A stretch of DNA of 47,668 bases, taken from the IMG/VR virus record IMGVR_UViG_3300037157_000019, positions 1 to 47,668 of that record. One strand, given 5' to 3'. The DNA is from a virus. The notes under the pieces are model-generated. The model worked only from the letters and a program-made list of their open reading frames with translations, had not been told where the DNA came from and did no database searches. The translations under genes and the position numbers were made by a program. Each line of letters begins with the position of its first letter. Positions within the stretch are counted from its first letter, which is position 1. Positions 30,934-38,322 of this stretch are shown one piece after another.

Positions 30934-31500
30934 TTAGCATTTCACTAACCCTTCTGGTCGTTTGTGCCAACGGCGTTGCCGACGATTGTTATTCTGTGTG
31001 ATGGGGTTCGCCCATCGAAGGTTATCCATGGCGTAACTTTTGTCGTTGTTGATTCTGTCTATCGACCAATACCGCTCATAGCCAAATACTAAGGGCGGTT
31101 TTGGTCCGATAGAGGTTTCGATATCGTATAGGAAAGTTTGAAAGCCATCCCATTCCGGATTGAAGGTAATGCCACGACCGCCGTAATCCTCAAAACGAGG
31201 ATGCTGCGGATTTTGACATCGTGCTCTTAGATTGATCCACAGCGTATACAAAGCGGATTGCTTTTTACTCCCCTTCGTGACACTGCGGTGACCATGTTTG
31301 GTTACGAAAGTTCCACTTCTGGAGTAGCACCCACAACTCATCGTGTGTCCACTACGGAGTTCAGAGCCAAGTGCTACAAACTCCTTTTCACAGAAGCACT
31401 TGCATTTCCATAGGCTTTTGCCATGAACGGAAACGCCTGCTGGCGCTACGACAACCACGCCAGAGTCAAGGATTTTGCCTGTCAAGTTTAGTTTCTTCAT
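30934..31500 (-). CDS. HNH-type homing endonuclease-like protein (opposite strand)
   Basis: The 188 aa protein is the only minus-strand gene in the virion module. It has an N-terminal zinc part (LWKCKCFCEKEFVALGSELR, SCGCYSR), a middle with LWINLRARCQNPQHPRFEDY and GGRGITFNPEWDGFQTFLYD, and a C-terminal HNH-like block WSIDRINNDKSYAMDNLRWA followed by NPITQNNNRR. This D-R-I-N-N-D...N-L-R-W-A pattern is common in free-standing phage HNH/NUMOD endonucleases. It has its own promoter at 31535-31507 whose start point falls at or next to the ATG, so the message may be leaderless. It was likely inserted after the capsid gene. Confidence 0.82.
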   Translation of the reverse strand: MKKLNLTGKILDSGVVVVAPAGVSVHGKSLWKCKCFCEKEFVALGSELRSGHTMSCGCYSRSGTFVTKHGHRSVTKGSKKQSALYTLWINLRARCQNPQHPRFEDYGGRGITFNPEWDGFQTFLYDIETSIGPKPPLVFGYERYWSIDRINNDKSYAMDNLRWANPITQNNNRRQRRWHKRPEGLVKC

Positions 31501-31506
31501 GATCCT

Positions 31507-31535
31507 AGATTAGCACAGGCGGCATCAGTTGTCAA
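31507..31535 (-). promoter_or_regulatory. Extended -10 promoter of the minus-strand HNH gene
   Basis: TTGACA (31535-31530), 17 nt spacer ending in TGC, TAATCT (31512-31507) on the minus strand. The predicted start is about 31500, at the ATG itself. Confidence 0.75.
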
Positions 31536-31555
31536 TGCCAGAAAAGGAATAATCT

Positions 31556-32170
31556 ATGCCTAGTTCTAATCCAACAACTGGACTCGGTGTCGCAGCCTAT
31601 GTCCAGATCTCTGGACCGAACGTCACCCCCGCAGGCGGACTTACTGGCGCTCCTACCAACGATGCTTTTGGCGCAACCAGTGGATTCCCCCAGGGTCAAG
31701 GTTCTGGCGCAGTACCTAGCGTTAACCATCCTTGCGCACAATACGCTCTGACTCTGAGTCTGAGCGGTGCGACTGTCAACGGAGTGAAGTATAGCTCTGC
31801 GGCAGAGTTGGTTGCTATTCTGAAGGACGTTGCTGACACCACCATCGTCAACGGCGGATACAACGTTGCTGATGTTGTGTGGGAAGCGTATTGCGCTCCC
31901 CTGTCGAACGCTGCCGAGGGTTGGTACCGTCCGAACAACGGAAGCATCGCGGGCAAGCAGTACAACGCCGCTGTGGTAACTCTGGGTGCTGGTTATGGCA
32001 CCTATGACGCGGACGTGGTTGTGACTGCTAACGCCGTTGGACAGTGCGTTGTGGAAGCGCAGTTCCCGACTTTCGACAACACGCTGGGCGACAACGACGG
32101 GTACAATACCCCCGAACAGACTCCGATCATGATGATCTATGCACAGGTCGTGGTCTCCGTCATCCCGTAA
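31556..32170 (+). CDS. Virion decoration-like protein (204 aa)
   Basis: MPSSNPTTGLGVAAYVQISG starts at 31556 after AAGGAATAATCT. The protein is Gly/Ala/Val-rich beta sequence with CAQYALTLSLSGATVNGVKY and ends VVEAQFPTFDNTLGDND then MIYAQVVVSVIP. Both ends match the protein at 32403-33659 (NPTTGLGVA at the start, FPTFxN and a strand-rich finish at the end), so the two are paralogues. Position right after the capsid gene fits a head decoration protein. Confidence 0.7.
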   Translation: MPSSNPTTGLGVAAYVQISGPNVTPAGGLTGAPTNDAFGATSGFPQGQGSGAVPSVNHPCAQYALTLSLSGATVNGVKYSSAAELVAILKDVADTTIVNGGYNVADVVWEAYCAPLSNAAEGWYRPNNGSIAGKQYNAAVVTLGAGYGTYDADVVVTANAVGQCVVEAQFPTFDNTLGDNDGYNTPEQTPIMMIYAQVVVSVIP

Positions 32171-32225
32171 CCGGACTAACTCGAAGCGGGCTCTACGGAG
32201 CCCGACTTCTTTTCTTGGAGGATCT

Positions 32226-32396
32226 ATGGGCGGTTCATCAAAGCGCGTAGGTGGACAGAACTTCCACCCAAATCAGTTGACGGAAGAGTGGGTGCCGAGG
32301 GAATTACGAAATGCCCCGAAGTTACCTTCGCAACAAATCCCTGTCCTACGAAGACTCGATGACGGGCAAGATGTAGCGGCACTGCCGCAGAAATGA
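32226..32396 (+). CDS. Small hypothetical protein (56 aa)
   Basis: MGGSSKRVGGQNFHPNQLTE starts at 32226 after TTGGAGGATCT. The remainder (WVPRELRNAPKLPSQQIPVL, RRLDDGQDVAALPQK) is Pro-rich and probably extended. No family is recognised. It lies between the two decoration-like paralogues. Confidence 0.55.
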   Translation: MGGSSKRVGGQNFHPNQLTEEWVPRELRNAPKLPSQQIPVLRRLDDGQDVAALPQK

Positions 32397-32402
32397 GATA
32401 TT

Positions 32403-33659
32403 ATGGCTGATCCAAATCCAACAACTGGCCTCGGAGTCGCTACGGCAGTTGAACTCACTGGCACGGGCGTCGTACAGGTTGTTCCCGCTGTCGCGGGCAC
32501 GCGGGGCGTTGCGCAATACGCGGTGAGTATTGCTATCGGGAGTTCCGTTGCTGTTACGGCTCTCGCGATTGATGACGCGGGCGTTGTTGTCCCTGGCACC
32601 GCTCCTGTCCCCGCTCCCCCGAACCATCTCCTGACGGCTCAGAACTTTGCCATCCTCGCGTATAGTGCAGTCACAGGTTCCACAGGCGCGGGTTCTCCCG
32701 TTTCAGGCGGAAACATCGGCATCTATCCCGATAACGCTTCGAGCGTCACGAACTTCCCGCCTTCGACATTGACAGGCGGCGTCTTCCACTACGCCGACAC
32801 GGCGGCGTTACAGGCACAGACCGATTTGACGGCTGCCCTGTCGTATTTCGAAGGGTTGCCCACCACTCTGGTCCTCACGACAGGCGATATCGGCGCTCTT
32901 GGCACACAGCACAGCGTCGGTTCCGCAAACGGCACTTATACGGCTGGCGTGTATGTCAGTCCGAGTTCCATCGCGATTAACACCCCCGTCACACTCGACG
33001 CTCAGGGTAATCCTGCGGCGATCTTCGTGTTCTACGCTACCGCATCGACGATCACCCAGGCTGTCGCTGGAACGATGCTCTTGGTCAACGGTGCACAAGC
33101 GGCCAACGTTTATTGGGTCAACGGTTCATCGTTTACCTCTATCGGGCCAGGCTCGGTTACGGTTGGCAACATTCTCGCTCTCGCTAGCATCACCCTAGGC
33201 GGCGGAACGTTGAACGGTCGCGCACTCGCTAGCACAGGCGCGGTTACACTATCCACGACTGAGGTTATCACCATGCCCGCGATTGGCGGCGGCGGTAGCG
33301 TCGGCGGTCCATCGAATGCGATTGTTCTTGCAGCGGCCCCAGCATCGACAGGTTATGGGGTAGAGACTCTGCCGTCTTGGTACAAACCGAATCCATTCGG
33401 TGGTGCGAATGTACTAGGCGCGAAGGCTTACGCGGGCTTTGCGTCCGATATGGCTTCGGCCACAGTCGATGACACGGATAACAACCCGTGGACGGTTCGC
33501 GGACACTTTCCAGGTCAGGTAATCCTGTACTTCCAGATTCCGACTTTCGGGAATAAGGAAGGTCAGAGTCTGGTCGACACGAACACTGTTATGGATGAAA
33601 CTTACATCGATACGATTGACGCTGAGTTGATCGTGACTGTAACTGGCGGAACCTCCTGA
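32403..33659 (+). CDS. Decoration-like virion protein with inserted DUF3494 ice-binding-like domain (418 aa)
   Basis: The ends (MADPNPTTGLGVATAVELTG; VILYFQIPTFGNKEGQSLVD near the C-terminus) match the 31556-32170 protein. Inserted between is a DUF3494-type (ice-binding protein fold) beta-solenoid of about residues 78-290. It begins NFAILAYSAVTG, has SGGNIGIYPDNASSVTNFPP, a helix ADTAALQAQTDLTAALSYFE, GTYTAGVYV, VTLDAQGNPAAIFVFYATAS, AQAANVYWVNGSSFTSIGPG and ILALASITLGGGTLNGRALA. The family includes antifreeze and adhesion proteins. Here it would be shown on the virion surface; ice binding itself is not proven by sequence. Confidence 0.85.
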   Translation: MADPNPTTGLGVATAVELTGTGVVQVVPAVAGTRGVAQYAVSIAIGSSVAVTALAIDDAGVVVPGTAPVPAPPNHLLTAQNFAILAYSAVTGSTGAGSPVSGGNIGIYPDNASSVTNFPPSTLTGGVFHYADTAALQAQTDLTAALSYFEGLPTTLVLTTGDIGALGTQHSVGSANGTYTAGVYVSPSSIAINTPVTLDAQGNPAAIFVFYATASTITQAVAGTMLLVNGAQAANVYWVNGSSFTSIGPGSVTVGNILALASITLGGGTLNGRALASTGAVTLSTTEVITMPAIGGGGSVGGPSNAIVLAAAPASTGYGVETLPSWYKPNPFGGANVLGAKAYAGFASDMASATVDDTDNNPWTVRGHFPGQVILYFQIPTFGNKEGQSLVDTNTVMDETYIDTIDAELIVTVTGGTS

Positions 33660-33710
33660 TTCTAAAGGATTTAACATCCACAATAATCTCTGGATTAATT
33701 ACCCAGGGCA

Positions 33711-33750
33711 GTGCGGGGTGAGACCTGTAATCTCACCCCCACGTTCTTTA
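33711..33750 (+). terminator. Hairpin terminator or leader of the HNH gene
   Basis: Perfect 9 bp stem GGGGTGAGA / TCTCACCCC (33715-33723 with 33731-33739), followed by CACGTTCTTTA and then the ribosome site of the HNH gene. The CACGTTCTTT tail recurs after the hairpin before the HNH gene at 36669. Confidence 0.6.
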
Positions 33751-33765
33751 CAGGAGAAAAAAACT

Positions 33766-34245
33766 ATGGCAAAGACAGAGGAACAACGTCTCGCGTACAA
33801 CGCTTATATGCGGGCGTATATTAAACGCCCCGAACAAGTGGCGAAAACGAGACCACGGCAAACAGCATACATAGCTGGGGTAAAGGCAAACCCTGAGGGG
33901 CGCAAGAAACTCTCTGACCAAAGTAAAGCAACACACGCTAGATTTCGTAAAAAGCATCGAGAAAGATTGCGGGACGAGCGAACATTCCAGAGATTTGGAA
34001 TATCGCGTGCGGAGTATGACTCACGACTGGCTTCTCAGAACAATATTTGCGGCATGTGCCACAAGCCGTTTGATACTTCAGTTGAACTTTTAAAGCCAGT
34101 TTTAGACCACCGTCACAAGCCGTGGCGACTTCGAGACTTTTTACACCGTAGTTGTAATCTTGCGATAGAGCATCTTCAGGAGAGTGTGGACAACGCTCGA
34201 TTCGCAATCGAGTATCTAGAGCGATATTCGGACGGAGAGCAGTAA
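33766..34245 (+). CDS. Endonuclease VII-like HNH protein (159 aa)
   Basis: MAKTEEQRLAYNAYMRAYIK starts at 33766 after ACAGGAGAAAAAAA. A basic N-terminus is followed by a recombination endonuclease VII-type core: CGMCHKPFD (zinc knuckle), PVLDHRHKPWRLRDFLHRSC with DHRH as the catalytic D-H and the second zinc Cys, and NLAIEHLQESVDNARFAIEY. This family is common as free-standing phage homing endonucleases. It sits between a decoration gene and a coiled-coil gene and does not interrupt a reading frame. Confidence 0.88.
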   Translation: MAKTEEQRLAYNAYMRAYIKRPEQVAKTRPRQTAYIAGVKANPEGRKKLSDQSKATHARFRKKHRERLRDERTFQRFGISRAEYDSRLASQNNICGMCHKPFDTSVELLKPVLDHRHKPWRLRDFLHRSCNLAIEHLQESVDNARFAIEYLERYSDGEQ

Positions 34246-34261
34246 ACAAGAAGGAGGAGTT

Positions 34262-34537
34262 ATGGAAGAGATTCAAGTAGTGTCAGCTCTACAGGAGTCG
34301 AACGACATCCTACAGGATGAAGTCACAAGGTTGCGGGATACCAACACAACCCTTCGCACCGTTATTCGTACGTTGCGTCGGACGAACGAGAGTTTACGAG
34401 TACAGGTTTCGAACGCAGCCGAGAACGACGACACGTTCAAGCAATATTGCGCGGGCGAGTTTGACGCTGATGTTGAACTGCCATCTGATGGATTATCGGA
34501 TGCCACAGGCTCAGTGGAACCTTTGTCTGCAGACTAA
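34262..34537 (+). CDS. Coiled-coil protein (91 aa)
   Basis: MEEIQVVSALQESNDILQDE starts at 34262 after AAGGAGGAGTT. Residues 5-50 are one long heptad-like helix (VTRLRDTNTTLRTVIRTLRR, TNESLRVQVSN), then an acidic tail with a single Cys. It should form a dimer or trimer. The function is unknown; position in the head region suggests an assembly or minor virion role. Confidence 0.65.
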   Translation: MEEIQVVSALQESNDILQDEVTRLRDTNTTLRTVIRTLRRTNESLRVQVSNAAENDDTFKQYCAGEFDADVELPSDGLSDATGSVEPLSAD

Positions 34538-34599
34538 GGGAAAGCGTCGGGGGCGATTGCGATTTGCTATCGCAGCACGTACCGATACTCAGTGAGTGG

Positions 34600-34640
34600 A
34601 CCCCCCGTGAGGCGGGTTAAGAACCGTAATCGGGGGAGTC
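34600..34640 (+). other. Leader hairpin before the 34660 gene
   Basis: GACCCCCCG and CGGGGGAGTC can pair around an inner GGTT/AACC stem. It lies in the 122 nt gap that also has TGCGAT/ATCGCA near 34560-34577. The following ACAAAATTTAGGAGGGG nearly matches the leader of the gene at 27671. No gene fits the gap. Confidence 0.4.
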
Positions 34641-34659
34641 TACAAAATTTAGGAGGGGT

Positions 34660-35361
34660 ATGCCAACTAACGAAGAGTATATGCAGCGATGGGAAGACGC
34701 CGCACCCGAGTTAGTCGATTCGTACACGGAGGAGCAGAAGAAAGCCGCCCAGAGCGCCAAGTCAAGAACGTACGAGACATTTGACGAAGACATGATGGGT
34801 GAGTTCAGCGATCCCGTCCTAGCCGCTGCGATTGAGGAATACTCCCGGCGAGTATCCGACGCCGCGCCCACCGCTCAGACCGAAGATGAACTCTGCCGAC
34901 TGCAAGAGAACAACGAACACTCGGCGAAGGAATACCAGTGGCTTGATCCGAGCGAATACGCAGATGCTGGGGCAAGAATCGGCAAAGTAAAAGGAGTAGC
35001 AACCTTCATTACGGAATTACAGCGGGCAGGCATGACGTGTTGGTATCGACGACACCCTCACAAGGATAAGTTGACCATTGTAGCAGTCAATCCCCGTTCA
35101 CACGAAGCGGAAGTTGCTTGCTGGGTGCAATTCGGGTACATGCCTGAATTAAGCGTTTTTCGTTTCGACGATCATGGCATCCCAACAACGGAGAGGTGGA
35201 GAGGTTGGCGAACCGCTTTACTGCAGATTTTGTTAAAGACATTTATTACGTTGGAGAAAGCGGAAGAAGTCTTTGGTAAGACTCCAACTACATCAGAATT
35301 TCACCGATACAATCGGACGCTCCAATCATTCCGAAACCAGGGGAGGAGATTGGCCAGATGA
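34660..35361 (+). CDS. Hypothetical virion-module protein (233 aa)
   Basis: MPTNEEYMQRWEDAAPELVD starts at 34660 after AGGAGGGGT. The N-terminal half is acidic and helical (AAAIEEYSRRVSDAAPTAQT). The C-terminal half has a compact core: RIGKVKGVATFITELQRAGM, CWYRRHPHKDKLTIVAVNP, VACWVQFGYMPELSVFRFD and ERWRGWRTALLQILLKTFIT. I recognise no named domain. Its place downstream of capsid genes suggests a structural or assembly role. The stop overlaps the next start (ATGA). Confidence 0.6.
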   Translation: MPTNEEYMQRWEDAAPELVDSYTEEQKKAAQSAKSRTYETFDEDMMGEFSDPVLAAAIEEYSRRVSDAAPTAQTEDELCRLQENNEHSAKEYQWLDPSEYADAGARIGKVKGVATFITELQRAGMTCWYRRHPHKDKLTIVAVNPRSHEAEVACWVQFGYMPELSVFRFDDHGIPTTERWRGWRTALLQILLKTFITLEKAEEVFGKTPTTSEFHRYNRTLQSFRNQGRRLAR

Positions 35362-35804
35362 GTCAAAAAGGGAAAACCAAGAATTTCATAATCGACGGAT
35401 TTAAGATTTGCCCTCGGTGTGAGAAAAATAAACCTGTTGAAGAATACCACTTCTCTCTGAAAAAGATGTCGAGTTATTGTAAACCCTGTCATGGTTTGAT
35501 GACGCGGGCGAATTGGTTGAAGACCAAGTTAATCCAGAGATCTCAGGAGCTCATGAGACTCTGCGGCATTACCCTTGAACAGCGAGATGCTCTGTTTGTT
35601 GCTCAGGGTGAGAAGTGCGATATATGCGGTGCGGTTGGAGAATCTGTGATATGGCATACAGACCACGATCATGCTACTGCGAAGTTTCGGGGCGTCTTGT
35701 GCAGCTTCTGCAATAATATGCTGGGCATGGCAAAGGACAATCCTGAGACGCTAAGACGAGCGATTGAGTATCTAACCGCCCCGTCCGTTGTAGAAATAAT
35801 ATAG
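35358..35804 (+). CDS. Endonuclease VII-like HNH protein (148 aa)
   Basis: It has two Cys pairs up front (ICPRCEKNKPVEEYHFSLKK, YCKPCHGL), then CDICGAVG, WHTDHDHATAKFRGVLCSFC with DHDH as the catalytic part, and NNMLGMAKDNPETLRRAIEY. That is the recombination endonuclease VII pattern. Its ATG overlaps the previous stop and follows GGGGAGGAGATTGGCCAG. No separate promoter is seen, so it relies on read-through from the virion operon. Confidence 0.88.
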   Translation: MSQKGKTKNFIIDGFKICPRCEKNKPVEEYHFSLKKMSSYCKPCHGLMTRANWLKTKLIQRSQELMRLCGITLEQRDALFVAQGEKCDICGAVGESVIWHTDHDHATAKFRGVLCSFCNNMLGMAKDNPETLRRAIEYLTAPSVVEII

Positions 35805-35812
35805 GAGGAGTT

Positions 35813-36523
35813 ATGATAGAAGAGATTAAGAAAGACCCCATTGCGGCGAAGGTAGTATACGTTCCGACCTCGCCCGCGCCACCTACCGTCACCGACCAGT
35901 TGGAAGCGGCCCGCTTACAGGCTGCCCAACTGGACATCCAGTTGAAGAACGAAGAACTGACGGCGAAGAAGTTGGAGATTCAGGAGCGCCTCGCCAATAT
36001 TGACGAGAGCAAGAAGCGTCAGTCAGATCGAGAGATCAAGCGGAAACAGGCCGAGAACGATTTGAAACAGAAGGCCCGCGTATTCGGCCAGCAACGAGCG
36101 ACTGATACATTACGTCAGTCTGTATGCTCACACCGCAAGGGCGGTATGGCACACGCTCGTGACTTGCGCGTCCTCCACGAGGGCGGCGATTCCGAGAAAC
36201 GGTCTATCATCCGTCACCGCATGATCAACGGCGATATGTGGATCCGCTGCACTCGCTGTGGCAAGACTTGGTGCCCGCCCGTCGAGAAGATGTTCTACTT
36301 CGACGCCAACGGTTATCAGGTTGCTCCCGCCGATGGGACTCTCGACAAGACGGCCTTTCAGAACGCGGACCGTGATTATAGAGAGGCCTGCAAGTTCACC
36401 ACGACAGGCCACCCATCATCGTCCGTCATATGCTCCTTCCATAAGTGGGATGCTACCACCCGTAAGTGGGTCGATGGCAATCAGGAATACAAGGAGAGTA
36501 TGGCCGCAACGAATCTAAGATGA
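35813..36523 (+). CDS. Hypothetical protein with coiled coil and zinc ribbon (236 aa)
   Basis: MIEEIKKDPIAAKVVYVPTS starts at 35813 after AGGAGGAGTT. A long coiled coil covers about residues 28-95 (LEAARLQAAQLDIQLKNEEL, TAKKLEIQERLANIDESKKR). A zinc-binding part follows: SVCSHRKGGM, IRCTRCGKTWCPP and later CSFHKWD. The coil suggests oligomerisation and the Cys-rich part a metal-stabilised head. A minor virion or assembly role is likely from position. Confidence 0.6.
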   Translation: MIEEIKKDPIAAKVVYVPTSPAPPTVTDQLEAARLQAAQLDIQLKNEELTAKKLEIQERLANIDESKKRQSDREIKRKQAENDLKQKARVFGQQRATDTLRQSVCSHRKGGMAHARDLRVLHEGGDSEKRSIIRHRMINGDMWIRCTRCGKTWCPPVEKMFYFDANGYQVAPADGTLDKTAFQNADRDYREACKFTTTGHPSSSVICSFHKWDATTRKWVDGNQEYKESMAATNLR

Positions 36524-36546
36524 GCGAAATCAAGCACTTACGGTGC

Positions 36547-36575
36547 TTGACAAGTCCATCCCGTCGTGCTATACT
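36547..36575 (+). promoter_or_regulatory. Extended -10 promoter of the HNH gene at 36669
   Basis: TTGACA (36547-36552), 17 nt spacer ending in TGC, TATACT (36570-36575), the best sigma70 match in the window. The start is predicted near 36582, leaving an 85 nt leader that contains two hairpins. Confidence 0.8.
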
Positions 36576-36619
36576 AACAATAGCAAAAAATCATGCTCAC
36601 ACCCTCATGAAGTGTGGGA

Positions 36620-36654
36620 GAGGGGCTGCTGATAACAGCCCCTCACGTTCTTTT
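36620..36654 (+). terminator. Attenuator-like hairpin in the HNH leader
   Basis: Perfect 9 bp stem GAGGGGCTG / CAGCCCCTC with loop CTGATAA, then ACGTTCTTTT. It lies between the promoter and the ribosome site of the gene it precedes. A second pairing, CTCACAC with GTGTGGGAG just upstream (about 36596-36620), shares the GAG of the first stem, so the two may compete. Confidence 0.65.
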
Positions 36655-36668
36655 ATCAGGAGAATATT

Positions 36669-37136
36669 ATGTATAGTAGAAAAGCACCCCCGACGCACTG
36701 TCGTCACGGACACGCCATTATAGGCGACAACATCATCCACCACAAATCTGGTCAACTTAGTTGCAAACAATGCGATAAAGATAGGTATCAGGCAAAGCGC
36801 CTTGTCATATTGGAGCAGCATAAACAGTATTGGGCGAGTCTCGACCCTAAAGAGCGAAAAGACCGAAATCAACGAAGGGCGCTTATGTGGTCATACGGCA
36901 TAACCCCTGAAGACAAACAAAAGATGTTTATTGACCAGAAGGGTCTATGCCACATCTGCCTCCGCCTGATGGAATCTTGCGAGAAATCCGTGATTGACCA
37001 CAATCACTATACTGATGAAGTTCGTGGACTCGCCCACGACCCCTGCAATACCCGGCTCGGCACAATTGAGTGCCTTCTCAAAAAAGACCCGGATACGCTC
37101 GTGCGTATGTTGGGTATTGTAGACTTCAAAGGATAG
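36669..37136 (+). CDS. Endonuclease VII-like HNH protein (155 aa)
   Basis: MYSRKAPPTHCRHGHAIIGD starts at 36669 after TCAGGAGAATATT. Zinc-like CRHGH and CKQCDKDRY pairs lead to the nuclease core CHICLRLMESCEKSVIDHNH, where DHNH is catalytic, then YTDEVRGLAHDPCNTRLGTI. This is the recombination endonuclease VII family. It has its own promoter and a hairpin leader, and stands just before the adaptor gene at 37141. Confidence 0.88.
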   Translation: MYSRKAPPTHCRHGHAIIGDNIIHHKSGQLSCKQCDKDRYQAKRLVILEQHKQYWASLDPKERKDRNQRRALMWSYGITPEDKQKMFIDQKGLCHICLRLMESCEKSVIDHNHYTDEVRGLAHDPCNTRLGTIECLLKKDPDTLVRMLGIVDFKG

Positions 37137-37140
37137 ACTC

Positions 37141-38247
37141 ATGGCAAACTCCAGTTACACGATTCAGAACCTCGTAGATATGGCCCGCACTATGGGCGAC
37201 CTCGCCCCGACCCTTCCAACAGGTGGCTTTTACGAGACGCTAGCCCTCAGCATCACGAATGATGTGATGACCGATCTGCTGCTGGGTTCGGCGAAGGGTT
37301 CCCGTTTCAACTTCAAGTTCAACCGCATCAACATCACTCCGTTCTTCATAAACTCCTGGCAACAAGACTACGCCTCGTCCCTGACCAACCTCGGTTGGAT
37401 CGAATCGTGCCGCGCCTATAATACGAGCAGCACGGTTGTGCCTAAACCCACCGCCGTCATTGAAGCGAAGCGTGACCTGCTCTTGACGGGCGTTAACGGA
37501 CAGGGTGCGAGATACGCCCAAGTCTGCTGGATGCAGAACAGCACATTGACCTTCGGCACTTGGGGACAGAGTACCATCGATAGTTTCTCGGGTCTCGCCA
37601 ACCCGGGTCCTGGCGTGAAATACACAAATCCCCTCGGGCTCACCGCTCTGCCGATCAATAGCATCACCCAAGTTCAAGACGCATTCGGCAATCTCTGGAT
37701 TATCACTCCGTCAACAACCTTCAATCCAAATGGAGGATACGGGACGTGCGGGAACGTAAACCCGTTCCTCACCAATCTCAACCCAGTCTTTCCTACATTC
37801 GCCGCACCGACGACCGTGGCCACGACGGTCATGGACGGTAGTGTGCAGTGGACAGCCGTCTGGCCGCAGGGTCAAGGTTTCCGTATCGCCCCGATGCCGT
37901 CCCAAACGGGACCCGTGTGGCAGATGGCACCTATCGCCCAGGCACGCATTCCACAGTTCACAAACATCGATCAAATACTTGATCCGATTCCCGACGATTA
38001 TTTCCGCTACTTCAAGCAGGGCTTTTTCGCGTATTGCTACGGAGCCTCTCCCGACCCCAAGGTTCGGGCGAAGTTCCCCGTTGAGAAAGCACGCTGGATG
38101 GAGTCGTTGAACCTGTCAGTCAGTCAGGGTTCTCGCGAAGACGACGCCTTCGGGTTCGTGCCGAGCGAAGCGGGCGTGATGGACACAGGTTTTGGATATC
38201 AGACCTATGTCAGTCCTATGTGGCCATACGGCCCCACGGGTTTTTAG
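37141..38247 (+). CDS. Head-tail adaptor-like virion protein 1 (368 aa)
   Basis: MANSSYTIQNLVDMARTMGD starts at 37141 after AAGGATAGACTC. The N-terminal helices and the C-terminal PIPDDYFRYFKQGFFAYCYG followed by PVEKARWMESLNLS follow the pattern of podovirus tail tubular A/adaptor proteins. The P-D-Y-x-x-x-x-x-x-x-A/G-x-x-x segment and following helix align with the protein at 39078. A beta-rich insertion (about residues 120-270) lies between. It should sit under the portal at the head-tail junction. Confidence 0.65.
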   Translation: MANSSYTIQNLVDMARTMGDLAPTLPTGGFYETLALSITNDVMTDLLLGSAKGSRFNFKFNRINITPFFINSWQQDYASSLTNLGWIESCRAYNTSSTVVPKPTAVIEAKRDLLLTGVNGQGARYAQVCWMQNSTLTFGTWGQSTIDSFSGLANPGPGVKYTNPLGLTALPINSITQVQDAFGNLWIITPSTTFNPNGGYGTCGNVNPFLTNLNPVFPTFAAPTTVATTVMDGSVQWTAVWPQGQGFRIAPMPSQTGPVWQMAPIAQARIPQFTNIDQILDPIPDDYFRYFKQGFFAYCYGASPDPKVRAKFPVEKARWMESLNLSVSQGSREDDAFGFVPSEAGVMDTGFGYQTYVSPMWPYGPTGF

Positions 38248-38322
38248 TTCCTAGTATGAACCGAGAGCAGGGGATAGCAGTATTTTTCTCGGGATAAAAA
38301 AGGATGCCCTGTCGGAGCCTGT

